From positions 1 through 35,532 of the IMG/VR virus record IMGVR_UViG_3300032087_000746: 35,532 nt of DNA; one strand, written 5' to 3'. Shown piece after piece: positions 22,404-31,077 of this stretch (positions are counted from its first letter, which is position 1; each line of letters opens with the position of its first letter). The DNA is from a virus. Below the pieces are notes generated by a model. That model saw only the letters and a program-made list of their open reading frames with translations. It ran no database searches and was not told the DNA's origin. A program made the translations under genes and the position numbers.

Positions 22404-22470
22404 GATCATTGCCCTGTCTACTACGGGACTCGTGCTGATAACCCTTTGTTACTTTATCTGGAGAGGTTAA
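22372..22470 (+). CDS. Membrane micropeptide, 32 aa
   Basis: GTG 22372 has AGGGGAG seven bases upstream. ATG 22378 is an alternative. The product is one hydrophobic span (TGAEIIALSTTGLVLITLCY) with a basic end (FIWRG). It overlaps the previous gene by 32 bases and stops at the next gene's TTG. It could be an inner membrane peptide. Expression is plausible but unproven. Confidence 0.5.
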   Translation: MLMSSVLTGAEIIALSTTGLVLITLCYFIWRG

Positions 22471-22677
22471 TTGGAAGACTACATACAAGACGCATACTTC
22501 GACGCACTGATCAAGGAGGGACTGGACTCTAACGTGGTAGATTGGCTGATACAGATGGCCGAGATCAATCAGAGAACGCCTAGTTACTTTGTCATGATGG
22601 CGCTGGAAGAGTTCAAGATGTACCTAGACCAGTCACCAGAGTACGAGATAGAGCTAGAAGAGGAGAGCGTACATTGA
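22471..22677 (+). CDS. Small acidic helical protein, 68 aa, TTG start
   Basis: TTG 22471 follows GGAGAGG five bases upstream and immediately follows the previous stop. The product is acidic and helical (MEDYIQDAYFDALIKEGLDS, then a run of Glu near the end). It overlaps the primase-helicase start by four bases, so it may be co-translated with it. No family is recognised. Confidence 0.65.
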   Translation: MEDYIQDAYFDALIKEGLDSNVVDWLIQMAEINQRTPSYFVMMALEEFKMYLDQSPEYEIELEEESVH

Positions 22678-24320
22678 TCTTGGAAGAGCACGAAGGATCA
22701 AAGGCGGTCAAAACGCACCAGCCTTGTCCAGACTGTGGCAGCAGCGATGCCCTGACTATCTACGACGATGGGCACACCTACTGCTTCAGCTGTGAGACTG
22801 TCACCAGAGATCAGGAGGTAGACAACGTGGTCGAGTACGTTCCAAAGGACACGGGACCGGACAAGCCGTGGTCTGACAGGCGGATCAGTCCAGCCGTGGC
22901 GGAGTACTACGACGTAACCGTCAGCGATATGGCCGTGGTCTTCCCATACCATAACCAAGACGGTCTGGCGGTGGCCAAGAAGATCAGGCACAAGGGTAAA
23001 CAGTTCAGCACAGATGGAGACTTCAAGAATTGCACGCTATTTGGGACGCATACACTGAACAAGACGATAGGCCAGAAGTCCAAGACTATTATCGTAACAG
23101 AGGGCGAGGCAGACGCACTGGCAGCATTCCAGATGGCCAATCTGATACCTAGTTCTGCCACCAGTATCATGAAGAGATCACAGGCGGTGACCAGTGCGCT
23201 GAGTATCAAGAGCGGACAGGCCAGTGCGGCTAGGGATTTCAAGAATAACCTAGAGCTACTGGAAACGTTCGATCGCGTGTTCATCTGCTTTGACAATGAG
23301 CCTAGGGCACAGGAGGCAGCGGAGCAGTGCGCCAAGTTGCTCAGGCCGGGCAAGGCGTTCATCGTAAAGCTGGAGCACAAGGACGCCTGCGAGTACACCA
23401 GCCAAGACAAAGCTGATCTGTTCGTGGCCAGCCTGAAGAACGCCAGCTGCTATACCCCAGCGGGGATCAAGAACGCAGCCACGGATTTCGACGGGCTATG
23501 GTCTGAGCAAAACCTGGCCAGCGTGGAGTTCCCATGGCCACAGCTACAGTCCAAGACGCTGGGCACTCGCGGCAGAGAGATTGTAACGTGGGCAGCTGGT
23601 ACAGGCGTGGGCAAGAGCAGTATCCTGCGCGAACTACAGCACTACCTGCTGAAGAACACCGATGAAAACATCGGGATCATCGCCTTGGAAGAGTCCGTGG
23701 ACCGTACACGGCGTGGTATCTTGGCTGTAGAAGCAAGTGATAGACTGCACCTGAACGAAGTATTCAGTAAGTATTCCAAAGAACAGATCAGAGAATACTT
23801 CGACTGTACTCTGGGCACTGGCAGGGTGTTCATCTACGACCATTTTGGTAGCCTAGAGATGGACGACCTGCTAGATCGGGTGCGGTACATGGTCCAAGGC
23901 TTAGACTGCTCGACTATCTTTATCGACCACCTGAGCATACTGGTCAGTGGTCTGGAGATCACCGACGAGCGCAAGGCCATAGACCGTACCATGACACTGC
24001 TCAGACAGGTCACAGAGGAGACAGGATGTTCGATCCATTTGGTCACACACCTGCGCAGGCTGGGCAGCGACAGGTCTCACGAGGAAGGCGTGGAGGTAAA
24101 CCTTGGTCACCTGCGTGGTAGCCATGGCATCGCCCAGATCAGTGACACGGTGATCAGCCTAGAGCGTAACACCCAGAGCGACGACGTGGTTGAGTGCAAC
24201 ACTACGACCATGCGAGTTCTGAAGTGCAGGTACACCGGAGACGTGGGAGCATGTGACCGCTTGTTCTATGACAAGACATCTGGTAGACTAAATGTAACGC
24301 ACCAACAGGATGAGTTCTAA
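22674..24320 (+). CDS. DNA primase-helicase, T7 gp4-like
   Basis: The 548-aa product unwinds DNA and primes lagging strands at the replication fork. A Zn finger at the N-terminus has C18, C21, C37 and C40. A Toprim core follows with VTEGEADAL (E144) and FDNEP (D207). The DnaB-like helicase has Walker A GTGVGKSS at 309-316 and Walker B TIFIDH at 414-419, and a downstream HLRRLG/HLRGSHG region. The last residue is Phe after acidic residues, as in T7 gp4, where that tail contacts polymerase. The start is TTG 22674. It leads the replication block with polymerase and SSB. Confidence 0.9.
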   Translation: MILEEHEGSKAVKTHQPCPDCGSSDALTIYDDGHTYCFSCETVTRDQEVDNVVEYVPKDTGPDKPWSDRRISPAVAEYYDVTVSDMAVVFPYHNQDGLAVAKKIRHKGKQFSTDGDFKNCTLFGTHTLNKTIGQKSKTIIVTEGEADALAAFQMANLIPSSATSIMKRSQAVTSALSIKSGQASAARDFKNNLELLETFDRVFICFDNEPRAQEAAEQCAKLLRPGKAFIVKLEHKDACEYTSQDKADLFVASLKNASCYTPAGIKNAATDFDGLWSEQNLASVEFPWPQLQSKTLGTRGREIVTWAAGTGVGKSSILRELQHYLLKNTDENIGIIALEESVDRTRRGILAVEASDRLHLNEVFSKYSKEQIREYFDCTLGTGRVFIYDHFGSLEMDDLLDRVRYMVQGLDCSTIFIDHLSILVSGLEITDERKAIDRTMTLLRQVTEETGCSIHLVTHLRRLGSDRSHEEGVEVNLGHLRGSHGIAQISDTVISLERNTQSDDVVECNTTTMRVLKCRYTGDVGACDRLFYDKTSGRLNVTHQQDEF

Positions 24321-24463
24321 TGGCCAAGAGAGCAGACAACAACTACACACCTAGGACCAAGGTCAAACGTCGGCGCAAGCCTAGGCCGTTCAACCATAAG
24401 AAAAAGATAGGCAAACGTTCGCCCTTCTATGGCATGAAGAAAAAGCAACGAGGACAAGGATGA
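24320..24463 (+). CDS. Highly basic small protein, 47 aa
   Basis: ATG 24320 shares its A with the TAA of the helicase gene, and its stop overlaps thyX (ATGA). The product has over 40 per cent Lys/Arg (RTKVKRRRKPRPF, then KKKIGKRS). It could bind DNA or RNA. Its function is unknown. It is one of several lysine- and arginine-rich peptides in this genome. Confidence 0.65.
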   Translation: MAKRADNNYTPRTKVKRRRKPRPFNHKKKIGKRSPFYGMKKKQRGQG

Positions 24464-25086
24464 TACAGGTAGCACTGATAGACAAGATGGGCAGCGACCT
24501 GAGCGTGGTCAATGCTGCTCGCGTGAGCTTCAGCAAGGTTCACCTACAGATGGAGCACGGAGACGAGCGGCTGATCAAATACTTGGCAGAGCACCAGCAC
24601 TGGTCCCCCTTTGCCCACACCAGTTTGCAGTTTCATATCCAAGCGCCTGTGTTCGTTGCCAGACAGCTGGCCAAGCACCAAGTTGGTCTGGTCTGGAACG
24701 AGGTCAGCCGCAGGTATGTCAGTGAGCAGCCCAGCTGCCACAGCCCGGACAAGTGGCGCAAGGCAGCTGATGACAAGAAGCAGGGGTCAGTGAACCAAGC
24801 CGTGCAAAGCTCTAAGTTGATCAGCAAGATGTACGACGAAGCCGTGCGCACTGCCATAGCCACGTATGACAATATGATAGAGCTTGGCGTCTGCCCTGAG
24901 CAGGCACGTGCCGTGCTGCCGCAGTCCATGTATACCGAATGGTACTGGACTGGTAGCCTGTACGCCTTCAGCCGGGTATGCAAGCTCAGACTGGCCCCGG
25001 ATGCCCAGCAAGAGACCAGAGAGGTGGCCTTGAAGATATCAGAAGCGTGTAACACAGAGTTCCCTGTTAGCTGGAAGTACCTGTGA
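24460..25086 (+). CDS. thyX: Flavin-dependent thymidylate synthase
   Basis: The 208-aa enzyme makes dTMP from dUMP, using FAD, NADPH and methylene-folate. N-terminal VNAARVSFSK, then WSPFAHTSLQF (residues 48-58) and the ARQL...NEVSRRY segment (67-86) place it in ThyX. The family signature RHR-x7-S is not intact: KHQ stands where RHR is expected and one extra residue precedes NE. I believe marine phage ThyX proteins often look like this. Late motifs (PQSMYTEWYWTGSLYAFSRV) are in place. It supplies nucleotides for the polymerase next to it. Confidence 0.88.
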   Translation: MIQVALIDKMGSDLSVVNAARVSFSKVHLQMEHGDERLIKYLAEHQHWSPFAHTSLQFHIQAPVFVARQLAKHQVGLVWNEVSRRYVSEQPSCHSPDKWRKAADDKKQGSVNQAVQSSKLISKMYDEAVRTAIATYDNMIELGVCPEQARAVLPQSMYTEWYWTGSLYAFSRVCKLRLAPDAQQETREVALKISEACNTEFPVSWKYL

Positions 25087-26732
25087 GAGTCTGTTACCTA
25101 GACATAGAGACCGACAGCCTTGATGCCAGTGTGATACACTGCGTGGTCACCTTTGACTCGGATGTTGGCATCAGGGTCTGGACACAGGCCGATGGTCTAC
25201 AGAACTATCTTGATAAGTTCCAAGAGGTGGTTGCGCACAACGGGCTGAGCTTCGACTTTCCTGTGCTGGCCAGGCTATGGGGTGTCCGGTTGAAGTTCGA
25301 CCAGATGGTGGACACACTGGTCCTGTCGATGATGGAGAACCCGTCACGGGAGGGAGGACATAGCCTTGACGCATGGGGCAAGCGTCTAGGTAAACACAAG
25401 GCCGAGTTCAGCGGAGACTTCAGCAGGTACACGGATGAGATGCGAGACTACTGCATTCAAGACGTGAAGGTATGTATGCACCTGCATTGGACACTATGGG
25501 CAGAGATGGAGGAGGAGTTCAGCGAACAGTCCATCAGGGACGAGCACAGGATGCGCATCGTTGCTGACCGGGTGAGCGGCAATGGTTTTGGTCTGAACAA
25601 GCACAAGGCCGTGGAGCTTTACAACAGGCTGGTCCTAGAACAGGACCGAATCGCAGCCGAGTGCGTCAGCATGTTCCCGCCGATTGTACAGGAGAGATAC
25701 TCGGAGAAGACAGGCAAGCGTCTGAAGGACAAGGTCACGGAGTTCAACCCGGCAAGCAGGCAGCAGATCGCGGAGCGCCTGATCGAGCTAGGTTGGAAAC
25801 CCACGGAGCTAACGCCCAGCGGCAGGCCAAAGGTAGACGAGAAGACACTGTCTAAGTGCAGCCTGCCCGTGGCACAGAAGCTGGCTAGGTACTTCCTGCT
25901 ACAGAAGCGGTCTGCACTGGTCAAGTCGTGGATCGAAGCCTGCTCAGTGGAGTCTAGGGTGCATTGCAGGTATCGTACACTGGGTGCTATCACCAACCGC
26001 ATGAGTTGCGTCAGCCCTAACTTGCAACAGGTACCGGCTGTGCGCGTGGAGTACGGCAAAGATTGTAGAGAGTTGTTCGAAGCCCCGCAGGGCAGCAAGT
26101 TGCTGGACACAGACGCAGCTGGACTAGAGCTACGGGTACTGGCACACTACATGGATGATGAGAGGTTCACACGTGAGATACTTGAAGGAGATGTACACAC
26201 TGCTAACCAACAGATGGCTGGTCTGGAGACTAGAGACCAAGCTAAGACGTTCATCTATGCGCTTCTCTATGGAGCGGGAGACGCAAAGATCGGAGCGGTG
26301 GTCAACGGGTCTGCAAAGGATGGTGCGCAACTTAGGGCGCGGTTTATGGCGAATATGCCAGCTTATAAGAGACTGAGCGAGGCGGTCATACACAAGGGAG
26401 AATCGGTGGGAAAGCTCAAGGCACTGGACGGCAGAGTGCTCAGGGTCAGATCAGGACACGCCAGCCTGAACACCCTGATTCAAGGCTCCAGCGCAGTGCT
26501 TATGAAGAAGTGGTTTATGTACGTTGATTATCACCTAAGAAGGAGACAGGCGAATGCAAAGATCGTAGCCATGGTGCATGACGAATTAGTTATAGAAAGT
26601 GCTAGTAAAGATGTTGACCTTGCCAAGGATTGTGTTATACTATCTATACGTCAGGTCAACAAGGCGTACAAACTGCGTTGCCAGCTAGACTGCGACGTGC
26701 AAATCGGAAACAACTGGAGCGAGATACACTGA
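25083..26732 (+). CDS. DNA polymerase, family A, T7-like
   Basis: The 549-aa replicative enzyme starts at GTG 25083. The 3'-5' exonuclease has DIETD (7-11), FDFP (57-60, D58) and YCIQD (123-127). The polymerase has motif A DAAGLELR (344-351, D344), motif B RDQAKTFIYALLYG (384-397) and motif C HDE (499-501). Y392 matches T7 Y526, linked in marine phage surveys with lytic lifestyle. The region between exonuclease and polymerase has no DnaJ module, unlike HMO-2011's polymerase. It is shorter than T7's 704 aa. It lies between thyX and ssb. Confidence 0.92.
   Translation: MRVCYLDIETDSLDASVIHCVVTFDSDVGIRVWTQADGLQNYLDKFQEVVAHNGLSFDFPVLARLWGVRLKFDQMVDTLVLSMMENPSREGGHSLDAWGKRLGKHKAEFSGDFSRYTDEMRDYCIQDVKVCMHLHWTLWAEMEEEFSEQSIRDEHRMRIVADRVSGNGFGLNKHKAVELYNRLVLEQDRIAAECVSMFPPIVQERYSEKTGKRLKDKVTEFNPASRQQIAERLIELGWKPTELTPSGRPKVDEKTLSKCSLPVAQKLARYFLLQKRSALVKSWIEACSVESRVHCRYRTLGAITNRMSCVSPNLQQVPAVRVEYGKDCRELFEAPQGSKLLDTDAAGLELRVLAHYMDDERFTREILEGDVHTANQQMAGLETRDQAKTFIYALLYGAGDAKIGAVVNGSAKDGAQLRARFMANMPAYKRLSEAVIHKGESVGKLKALDGRVLRVRSGHASLNTLIQGSSAVLMKKWFMYVDYHLRRRQANAKIVAMVHDELVIESASKDVDLAKDCVILSIRQVNKAYKLRCQLDCDVQIGNNWSEIH
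26614..26641 (+). promoter_or_regulatory. Possible internal promoter ahead of ssb
   Basis: TTGACC (26614-26619) and TATACT (26636-26641) lie 16 bases apart inside the end of the polymerase gene, 91 bases before the ssb ATG. The same GTTATACT sequence forms the -10 of the hsp20 promoter at 31072. It could raise SSB and nuclease levels above polymerase. Coding constraint could also explain it. Confidence 0.4.
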
Positions 26733-27172
26733 TGGCATCTACAGCACAGCACTACCTTGAAGGCATTATGTTCTTCCCCTATCTGTTCGACGTTAAGGAC
26801 AAGTTCGACCGTTTCTCCGTTGCCTTGGCACTGGAGGGAGACCAGGTTGGCCATGCCAAGAAGCTGGGCCTGAAGGTCAAGCAGGAGGAAGGCAAGATGG
26901 ATGGCCTGCCCTATGTCCAGCTGAAGAGCAACTACGAACCGCAGCTGTTCGACGGTGACGGCAAGGAGTACGCCGGGCCACGTCAGCTGGCCAATGGTTC
27001 AAAGGCTACTGTTCGCATCAGCCAGAAGCCGTACAATAATAAGTACGGCACAGGCGTGACCACGTTCATGAACGCCGTGAAGATCACGGAAGCCATTGAG
27101 TACAACCCGGAAGGTGGATCGTCCTTTGCTGACACAAAGAAAGACGATCTGAACGATGACGTCCCGTTCTAA
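26732..27172 (+). CDS. ssb: Single-stranded DNA-binding protein, T7 gp2.5-like
   Basis: ATG 26732 overlaps the polymerase stop (TGATG). A longer frame from 26630 lies within polA. The 146-aa product has an OB-like beta layout (HYLEGIMFFPYLFD, VSVALAL-like strands and FMNAVKITEAIEY). It ends in an acidic, aromatic tail (DDLNDDVPF), the hallmark of T7-type SSBs that contact polymerase and helicase. Its neighbours are polymerase and a nuclease, as in T7. Confidence 0.82.
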   Translation: MASTAQHYLEGIMFFPYLFDVKDKFDRFSVALALEGDQVGHAKKLGLKVKQEEGKMDGLPYVQLKSNYEPQLFDGDGKEYAGPRQLANGSKATVRISQKPYNNKYGTGVTTFMNAVKITEAIEYNPEGGSSFADTKKDDLNDDVPF

Positions 27173-27773
27173 GTACGGACATTGGGACATAGATGCGGTA
27201 GGCGAGTTCAATCCGGGAGACCATTTTGGATTTGTCTACCGCATCACCCACAAAGAGTCAGGCAAAAGCTACATAGGATGCAAACACCTATACAGAACCA
27301 GACGAGGAAAGCGTACAACGGAGAGCAATTGGAGGTATTATAGCTCAAGCTCCAAGGAGTTGGCACCATTGATAGCCAAACTTGGAAAGAAGCAGTTCAC
27401 CTTTGCAATTTTGTTGTTATGTAGAAACAAACGTGACCTGTACTACAACGAGATGAAGATGCAGGTCGATCTGGATGTTCTTGAGAACGACAACTTCTAT
27501 AACAAGAACATCGGTGGCAGGCGTTTCTTCAGACCAGTCAAGAGTTATGGCGAAGAGTTCCGGGACAAACTGCGGGGCACCAAGAACCCAAAGTACCTAG
27601 GACCATTCACTATCACCTATGACAACGGTGTCCAACATCGGGTCACGGACATGTCCATGAGAGAGTTCGCTGAGTGCCATGGATACGACCAAGCCAATCT
27701 CAGCAAGGTCAAGAACGGTAAAGCTAAACGTTGCAAAAACATTGTGAAGGTGGAATATGACGAAGACAATTGA
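27156..27773 (+). CDS. GIY-YIG family endonuclease
   Basis: The 205-aa product overlaps ssb by 17 bases. The N-terminal module has GFVY (25-28) and YIG (39-41), then conserved Arg near 50 and 60 and Glu99 in LYYNEMKMQ, as needed for the GIY-YIG nuclease fold. The C-terminal part (about 140-200) has a short DNA-binding-like region with MREFAECHGYDQANLSKVKN. It resembles homing-type (Seg-like) endonucleases but lies in the replication block, where it may resolve branches in place of an endonuclease I. Both roles are possible. Confidence 0.78.
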   Translation: MTSRSKYGHWDIDAVGEFNPGDHFGFVYRITHKESGKSYIGCKHLYRTRRGKRTTESNWRYYSSSSKELAPLIAKLGKKQFTFAILLLCRNKRDLYYNEMKMQVDLDVLENDNFYNKNIGGRRFFRPVKSYGEEFRDKLRGTKNPKYLGPFTITYDNGVQHRVTDMSMREFAECHGYDQANLSKVKNGKAKRCKNIVKVEYDEDN

Positions 27774-28578
27774 CACGCTGGTAGACGACATCTATCAGCT
27801 GGTAGACCAAGGAACCAAGAAGCCAGACCAAGAGGCGTTGTTCGCACTGGGCAGCACGGTGATGGATGCAGTGCGGCGTCAGCTGTGGATGGGAACGGCA
27901 GAGTCCAAGCCCAGGCTGCGCATGTCTAACATTGGCAAGCCGTGCTCTCGGTCGCTGTGGTACGATATCAATGGTGACGACCAAGCAGAAGACTTCAGCC
28001 CACAGACCCGGTTGAAGTTCATGATCGGTGACATCGTTGAGGCACTGTTGATCTACTTGGCCAAGGAGGCTGGGCACGAGGTCACGGAGCAGCAAGCAGA
28101 GATCGAAATGGATGGCATCAAGGGTCACATTGACTGCGTGATCGACGGTGAGCTTGTCGATATCAAATCTGCTTCTTCGTACAGCATGAAGAAGTTCAAG
28201 AACGGTACGCTCCCAGACGACGATCCCTTCGGTTACATCAGCCAAATCAGTGGCTATGGCAACGCACTGGGCAAGACCCGTGGTACCTTCTTGGCCTTTG
28301 ATAAGTCCAGCGGGGAGCTTGCCACGTATACGCACTCCCAGCTGGAGAACACGGAGATGAAGATCGCGGAGATCAAGACCGCTGTCTCTCAAGTTGATCC
28401 GCCTGATCGTGCGTTTGCCACCGTCAAGGACAGGCAGTCTGGTAAGCAGAAGCTGGGCGTCAACTGCTCGTACTGCTCTCATAAGCAGACCTGTTGGGAA
28501 GAACTTGATGTTAAGTTCAGATCGGGGAGACCAGTGTTCTTAGTACCGGGGGAGGAAGCAAGTGCCCCAACTTTCTGA
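27757..28578 (+). CDS. PD-(D/E)XK nuclease, Cas4/RecB-like with four cysteines
   Basis: The 273-aa product has GHIDCVIDGELVDIKSAS at 123-140: H124, D126 and the core D135-I-K137 form the PD-(D/E)XK active site. C63 in GKPCSRSLWY and C237, C240 and C246 in CSYCSHKQTC form the four-cysteine layout seen in Cas4/AddB iron-sulphur nucleases. It probably acts as the phage 5'-3' exonuclease for recombination or host DNA breakdown, supplying nucleotides. It overlaps the GIY-YIG gene by 17 bases. Confidence 0.82.
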   Translation: MTKTIDTLVDDIYQLVDQGTKKPDQEALFALGSTVMDAVRRQLWMGTAESKPRLRMSNIGKPCSRSLWYDINGDDQAEDFSPQTRLKFMIGDIVEALLIYLAKEAGHEVTEQQAEIEMDGIKGHIDCVIDGELVDIKSASSYSMKKFKNGTLPDDDPFGYISQISGYGNALGKTRGTFLAFDKSSGELATYTHSQLENTEMKIAEIKTAVSQVDPPDRAFATVKDRQSGKQKLGVNCSYCSHKQTCWEELDVKFRSGRPVFLVPGEEASAPTF

Positions 28579-28735
28579 GGAACAGCTTAGGGACATAGCG
28601 GATGCGTACAGCTGTGAGCAGATCATCGACATACTTGATATCGACTCGCTCACCTTGCTGGACTTCTTCCGCGAGTACGTAGAAGACAACCTAGATAAAT
28701 TCAACTTGAGGCCAGTGGACTGCAATGACTTTTAA
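28562..28735 (+). CDS. Small acidic helical protein, 57 aa
   Basis: GTG 28562 has GGAGG six bases upstream and overlaps the nuclease gene by 17 bases and the RNR gene by 11. The product is acidic with several Asp, Glu and Leu (LRDIADAYSCEQIIDIL, then LTLLDFFREYVEDNL). Function is unknown. It may bind a partner in this block. Confidence 0.65.
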   Translation: MPQLSEEQLRDIADAYSCEQIIDILDIDSLTLLDFFREYVEDNLDKFNLRPVDCNDF

Positions 28736-30407
28736 GAGCAATGAAAATCCGATGTTCCGTAGCAAGTTCAGCGAGGACATCTTCAAACAGAAGTACGCAC
28801 ACCAAAGCTGCTCCACGTGGTCCGACTTGGCCAAGACGCTGGCAGAGGATGTCTGCAAGGGGGTACTGAAAGACGACGAGGTCGAAGCACTGACGGAGAT
28901 CATCCGGGACTTGAAGTTCATCCCCGGTGGTCGCTACCTGTACTACGCTGGCAGACCAAACAAGTTCTTTAACAACTGCTACCTGCTCAAGGCAGAGGAA
29001 GACAGCCGGGAGGACTGGGCCAACCTTAGCTGGAAGTCAGAGTCGTGTCTGATGACGGGCGGTGGCATCGGCATTGACTACTCGGTGTATCGCCCGGAGG
29101 GTTCTGGTCTGAGCAAGACAGGCGGACTGGCCAGTGGCCCTATCCCCAAGATGCAGATGATCAACGAGATCGGACGCAGGGTCATGCAGGGAGGGAGCCG
29201 CAGGTCTGCCATCTATGCCAGCCTGAACTGGAAACACAGGGACGTGGAGACGTTCTTGGCCAGCAAGAACTGGTACGATATGCCGGTAGGATCAACTGGG
29301 TTCAGCGTTGGCCAGGTTAAGGAGCAGGACTTCAACTTCCACGCACCGCTGGACATGACGAACATCAGTGTCAATTATGACACAGAGTGGCTGCTGAACT
29401 ACTGGAAGACCGGAGAAGTTGGGGATGTCTTTAGGACTAATGTACGTCAAGCTCTTAGAACAGCTGAACCGGGATTCAGTTTCAACTTCTTCGACAAGGA
29501 GAACGAGACACTACGTAACGCCTGCACAGAGGTCACAAGTGCTGACGACAGCGACGTGTGCAATCTTGGTAGTATCAACCTTGGTCGCGTTGACGATCTG
29601 AAAGAGTTCAGTCAGATCGTAGAGTTGGCAACCAAGTTCCTGATCTGCGGCACGTTGAAAGCCAAGCTGCCCTATGAGGCTGTGTATAAGACACGCGAAA
29701 AGAACCGCAGGCTGGGCCTTGGCCTGATGGGCATGCACGAATGGCTGATCAAAAAGGGAAGTAAGTATGAAGTCACGGACGAGCTTCATAAGTGGCTGGC
29801 TGTCTATCAAGGCATCAGCGACGACACTAGCCGTTCAATGGCTGACCTGCTTTCAATTAGTCGTCCTGTTGCTAATCGGGCTATTGCCCCTACTGGCAGC
29901 ATTGGCATTCTTGCTGGTACTAGCACTGGCGTGGAGCCTATCTTTGCCGTGGCGTATAAGCGCAGGTATCTGAAGGGCGGAAACAAGTGGCACTATCAGT
30001 ACGTTGTAGACAGCGCAGCCCAAGAGATCATTGACCTGTACGGTGTCAAGCCTGACAACATCGAGTCCGCACTGGACTTGGCCGAGGACTACCGGCGCAG
30101 GTTGAAGTTCCAAGCAGATGTCCAAGACTACGTGGATATGTCTATCAGTAGCACGATCAATCTGCCCCAGTGGGGGAGCAAGCTGAACAATGAAGATACG
30201 GTTGATGATTTTGCCGATGCTCTTGCCAGCTATGCTCACAGGCTGCGTGGTTTCACCGTGTATCCTGACGGATGCAGAGGGGGACAACCTCTTAGCAGCG
30301 TGCCTTACAGTGAAGCTGCCGATAAACTTGGAGAAGAGTTTGAAGAGTCAATTGAAACCCACGACATCTGTGACATCACAGGACACGGAGGAAGTTGCGG
30401 TGTGTAA
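28725..30407 (+). CDS. Ribonucleotide reductase, class II-like (B12-dependent)
   Basis: The 560-aa enzyme reduces ribonucleotides to deoxynucleotides. Catalytic-fold residues are seen in NNCYLL (C85), NACTEV (N265, C267, E269) and VCNLGSIN (C279), and the PTGSIGILAGTSTGVEPIFA segment is a family signature. C-terminal C549 and C558 are likely shuttle cysteines. No small subunit and no glycyl-radical motif are present here, so class II (adenosylcobalamin) is the best guess. Thymidylate synthase and nuclease genes complete the nucleotide set. It overlaps the previous gene by 11 bases. Confidence 0.85.
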   Translation: MTFKSNENPMFRSKFSEDIFKQKYAHQSCSTWSDLAKTLAEDVCKGVLKDDEVEALTEIIRDLKFIPGGRYLYYAGRPNKFFNNCYLLKAEEDSREDWANLSWKSESCLMTGGGIGIDYSVYRPEGSGLSKTGGLASGPIPKMQMINEIGRRVMQGGSRRSAIYASLNWKHRDVETFLASKNWYDMPVGSTGFSVGQVKEQDFNFHAPLDMTNISVNYDTEWLLNYWKTGEVGDVFRTNVRQALRTAEPGFSFNFFDKENETLRNACTEVTSADDSDVCNLGSINLGRVDDLKEFSQIVELATKFLICGTLKAKLPYEAVYKTREKNRRLGLGLMGMHEWLIKKGSKYEVTDELHKWLAVYQGISDDTSRSMADLLSISRPVANRAIAPTGSIGILAGTSTGVEPIFAVAYKRRYLKGGNKWHYQYVVDSAAQEIIDLYGVKPDNIESALDLAEDYRRRLKFQADVQDYVDMSISSTINLPQWGSKLNNEDTVDDFADALASYAHRLRGFTVYPDGCRGGQPLSSVPYSEAADKLGEEFEESIETHDICDITGHGGSCGV

Positions 30408-30501
30408 GAAGCAGTGCAAGCTGGATCAGACAAAGACCTACTGCACAGGCTGTGGGCGTACACTAGACCAGATCAGGGAAGCTGGTAAGAATGTACGGTG
30501 A
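30400..30501 (+). CDS. Cys-rich mini-protein, DUF1289-like, 33 aa
   Basis: GTG 30400 has GGAGG eight bases upstream and overlaps the RNR stop by eight bases. The product has CKKQCKLDQTKTYCTGCGRT, then LDQIREAGK, which is the DUF1289 pattern (CxxxCxLD...CxGCGRTLxEI). Bacterial members are small and uncharacterised. The next gene starts 11 bases before its stop. Confidence 0.72.
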   Translation: MCKKQCKLDQTKTYCTGCGRTLDQIREAGKNVR

Positions 30502-31051
30502 TATCTACTACTCTGGTGGCTCAGTGCCTGACATGCCGGAGGAGTTCTGCAAAGCTGTTATGCAGCTGAGCCAGAACTTCGAAGAGCAGGAGGCAAAGGT
30601 GCTAGACGGTCAGACAAAGACACAGATCAGAAACAATTCCATCTATGCCTTGGAAGACGAGAAGTTCAGGTCGATTGTCTTTGATTGGGTTCAGACGGCC
30701 AACCTAGAGATGGGTTGGCTGTTTGACCTGACCGAGCTAGAGAACCTACAGCTGAGCAAGTACACCATGCAGGAGAGGTACGGGTGGCACCACGATGTAC
30801 AACCGGGGAACAAATGCCGCAAGCTGACGTTCAACGTTGTTCTCAATGAAGACTACGAAGGGGGAGACTTTCAGTTCAGCTGGGGGTCTCCCAGTGCTCC
30901 GTACAGGAAGCGCGTGATCCCTGAGCCTGCCTTAAAGAAAGCAGGCAAGATCGTGATCTTCCCGTCTTACTACTACCACAGGGTACAGCCTGTTGTCAAA
31001 GGTGTACGATATAGCCTGACGGGCTGGGCATGGGGTCCACCATTTAGGTAG
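30491..31051 (+). CDS. 2-oxoglutarate/Fe(II) dioxygenase (prolyl hydroxylase-like)
   Basis: The 186-aa product has the HxD...H...R metal and 2-oxoglutarate set: H100-x-D102 (GWHHDV), H163 (YYHRVQPV) and R173 (VRYSL). The beta strands around YEGGDFQF fit the double-stranded beta-helix fold. Marine phages often carry such enzymes, with unproven substrates (peptidyl proline or nucleobases are suggested). It lies at the end of the long plus operon, and overlaps the DUF1289-like gene. Confidence 0.85.
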   Translation: MYGDIYYSGGSVPDMPEEFCKAVMQLSQNFEEQEAKVLDGQTKTQIRNNSIYALEDEKFRSIVFDWVQTANLEMGWLFDLTELENLQLSKYTMQERYGWHHDVQPGNKCRKLTFNVVLNEDYEGGDFQFSWGSPSAPYRKRVIPEPALKKAGKIVIFPSYYYHRVQPVVKGVRYSLTGWAWGPPFR

Positions 31052-31077
31052 ACAAACCTATGTTTTTATGTTATACT
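31049..31077 (+). promoter_or_regulatory. Promoter of hsp20
   Basis: TAGACA (31049-31054) and TATACT (31072-31077) are 17 bases apart, each with five of six consensus bases. Transcription should start near 31084, leaving a leader of about 47 bases with a small hairpin (GAGG...CCTC, 31084-31104) before GGGAG and the ATG. It would let hsp20 be expressed independently of the upstream operon. Confidence 0.7.

Noticed and set aside
27724-28482. A 252-codon minus-strand frame opposite the PD-(D/E)XK gene
   Set aside because: The plus-strand nuclease has clear motifs, and the minus frame has none and no promoter or ribosome site.
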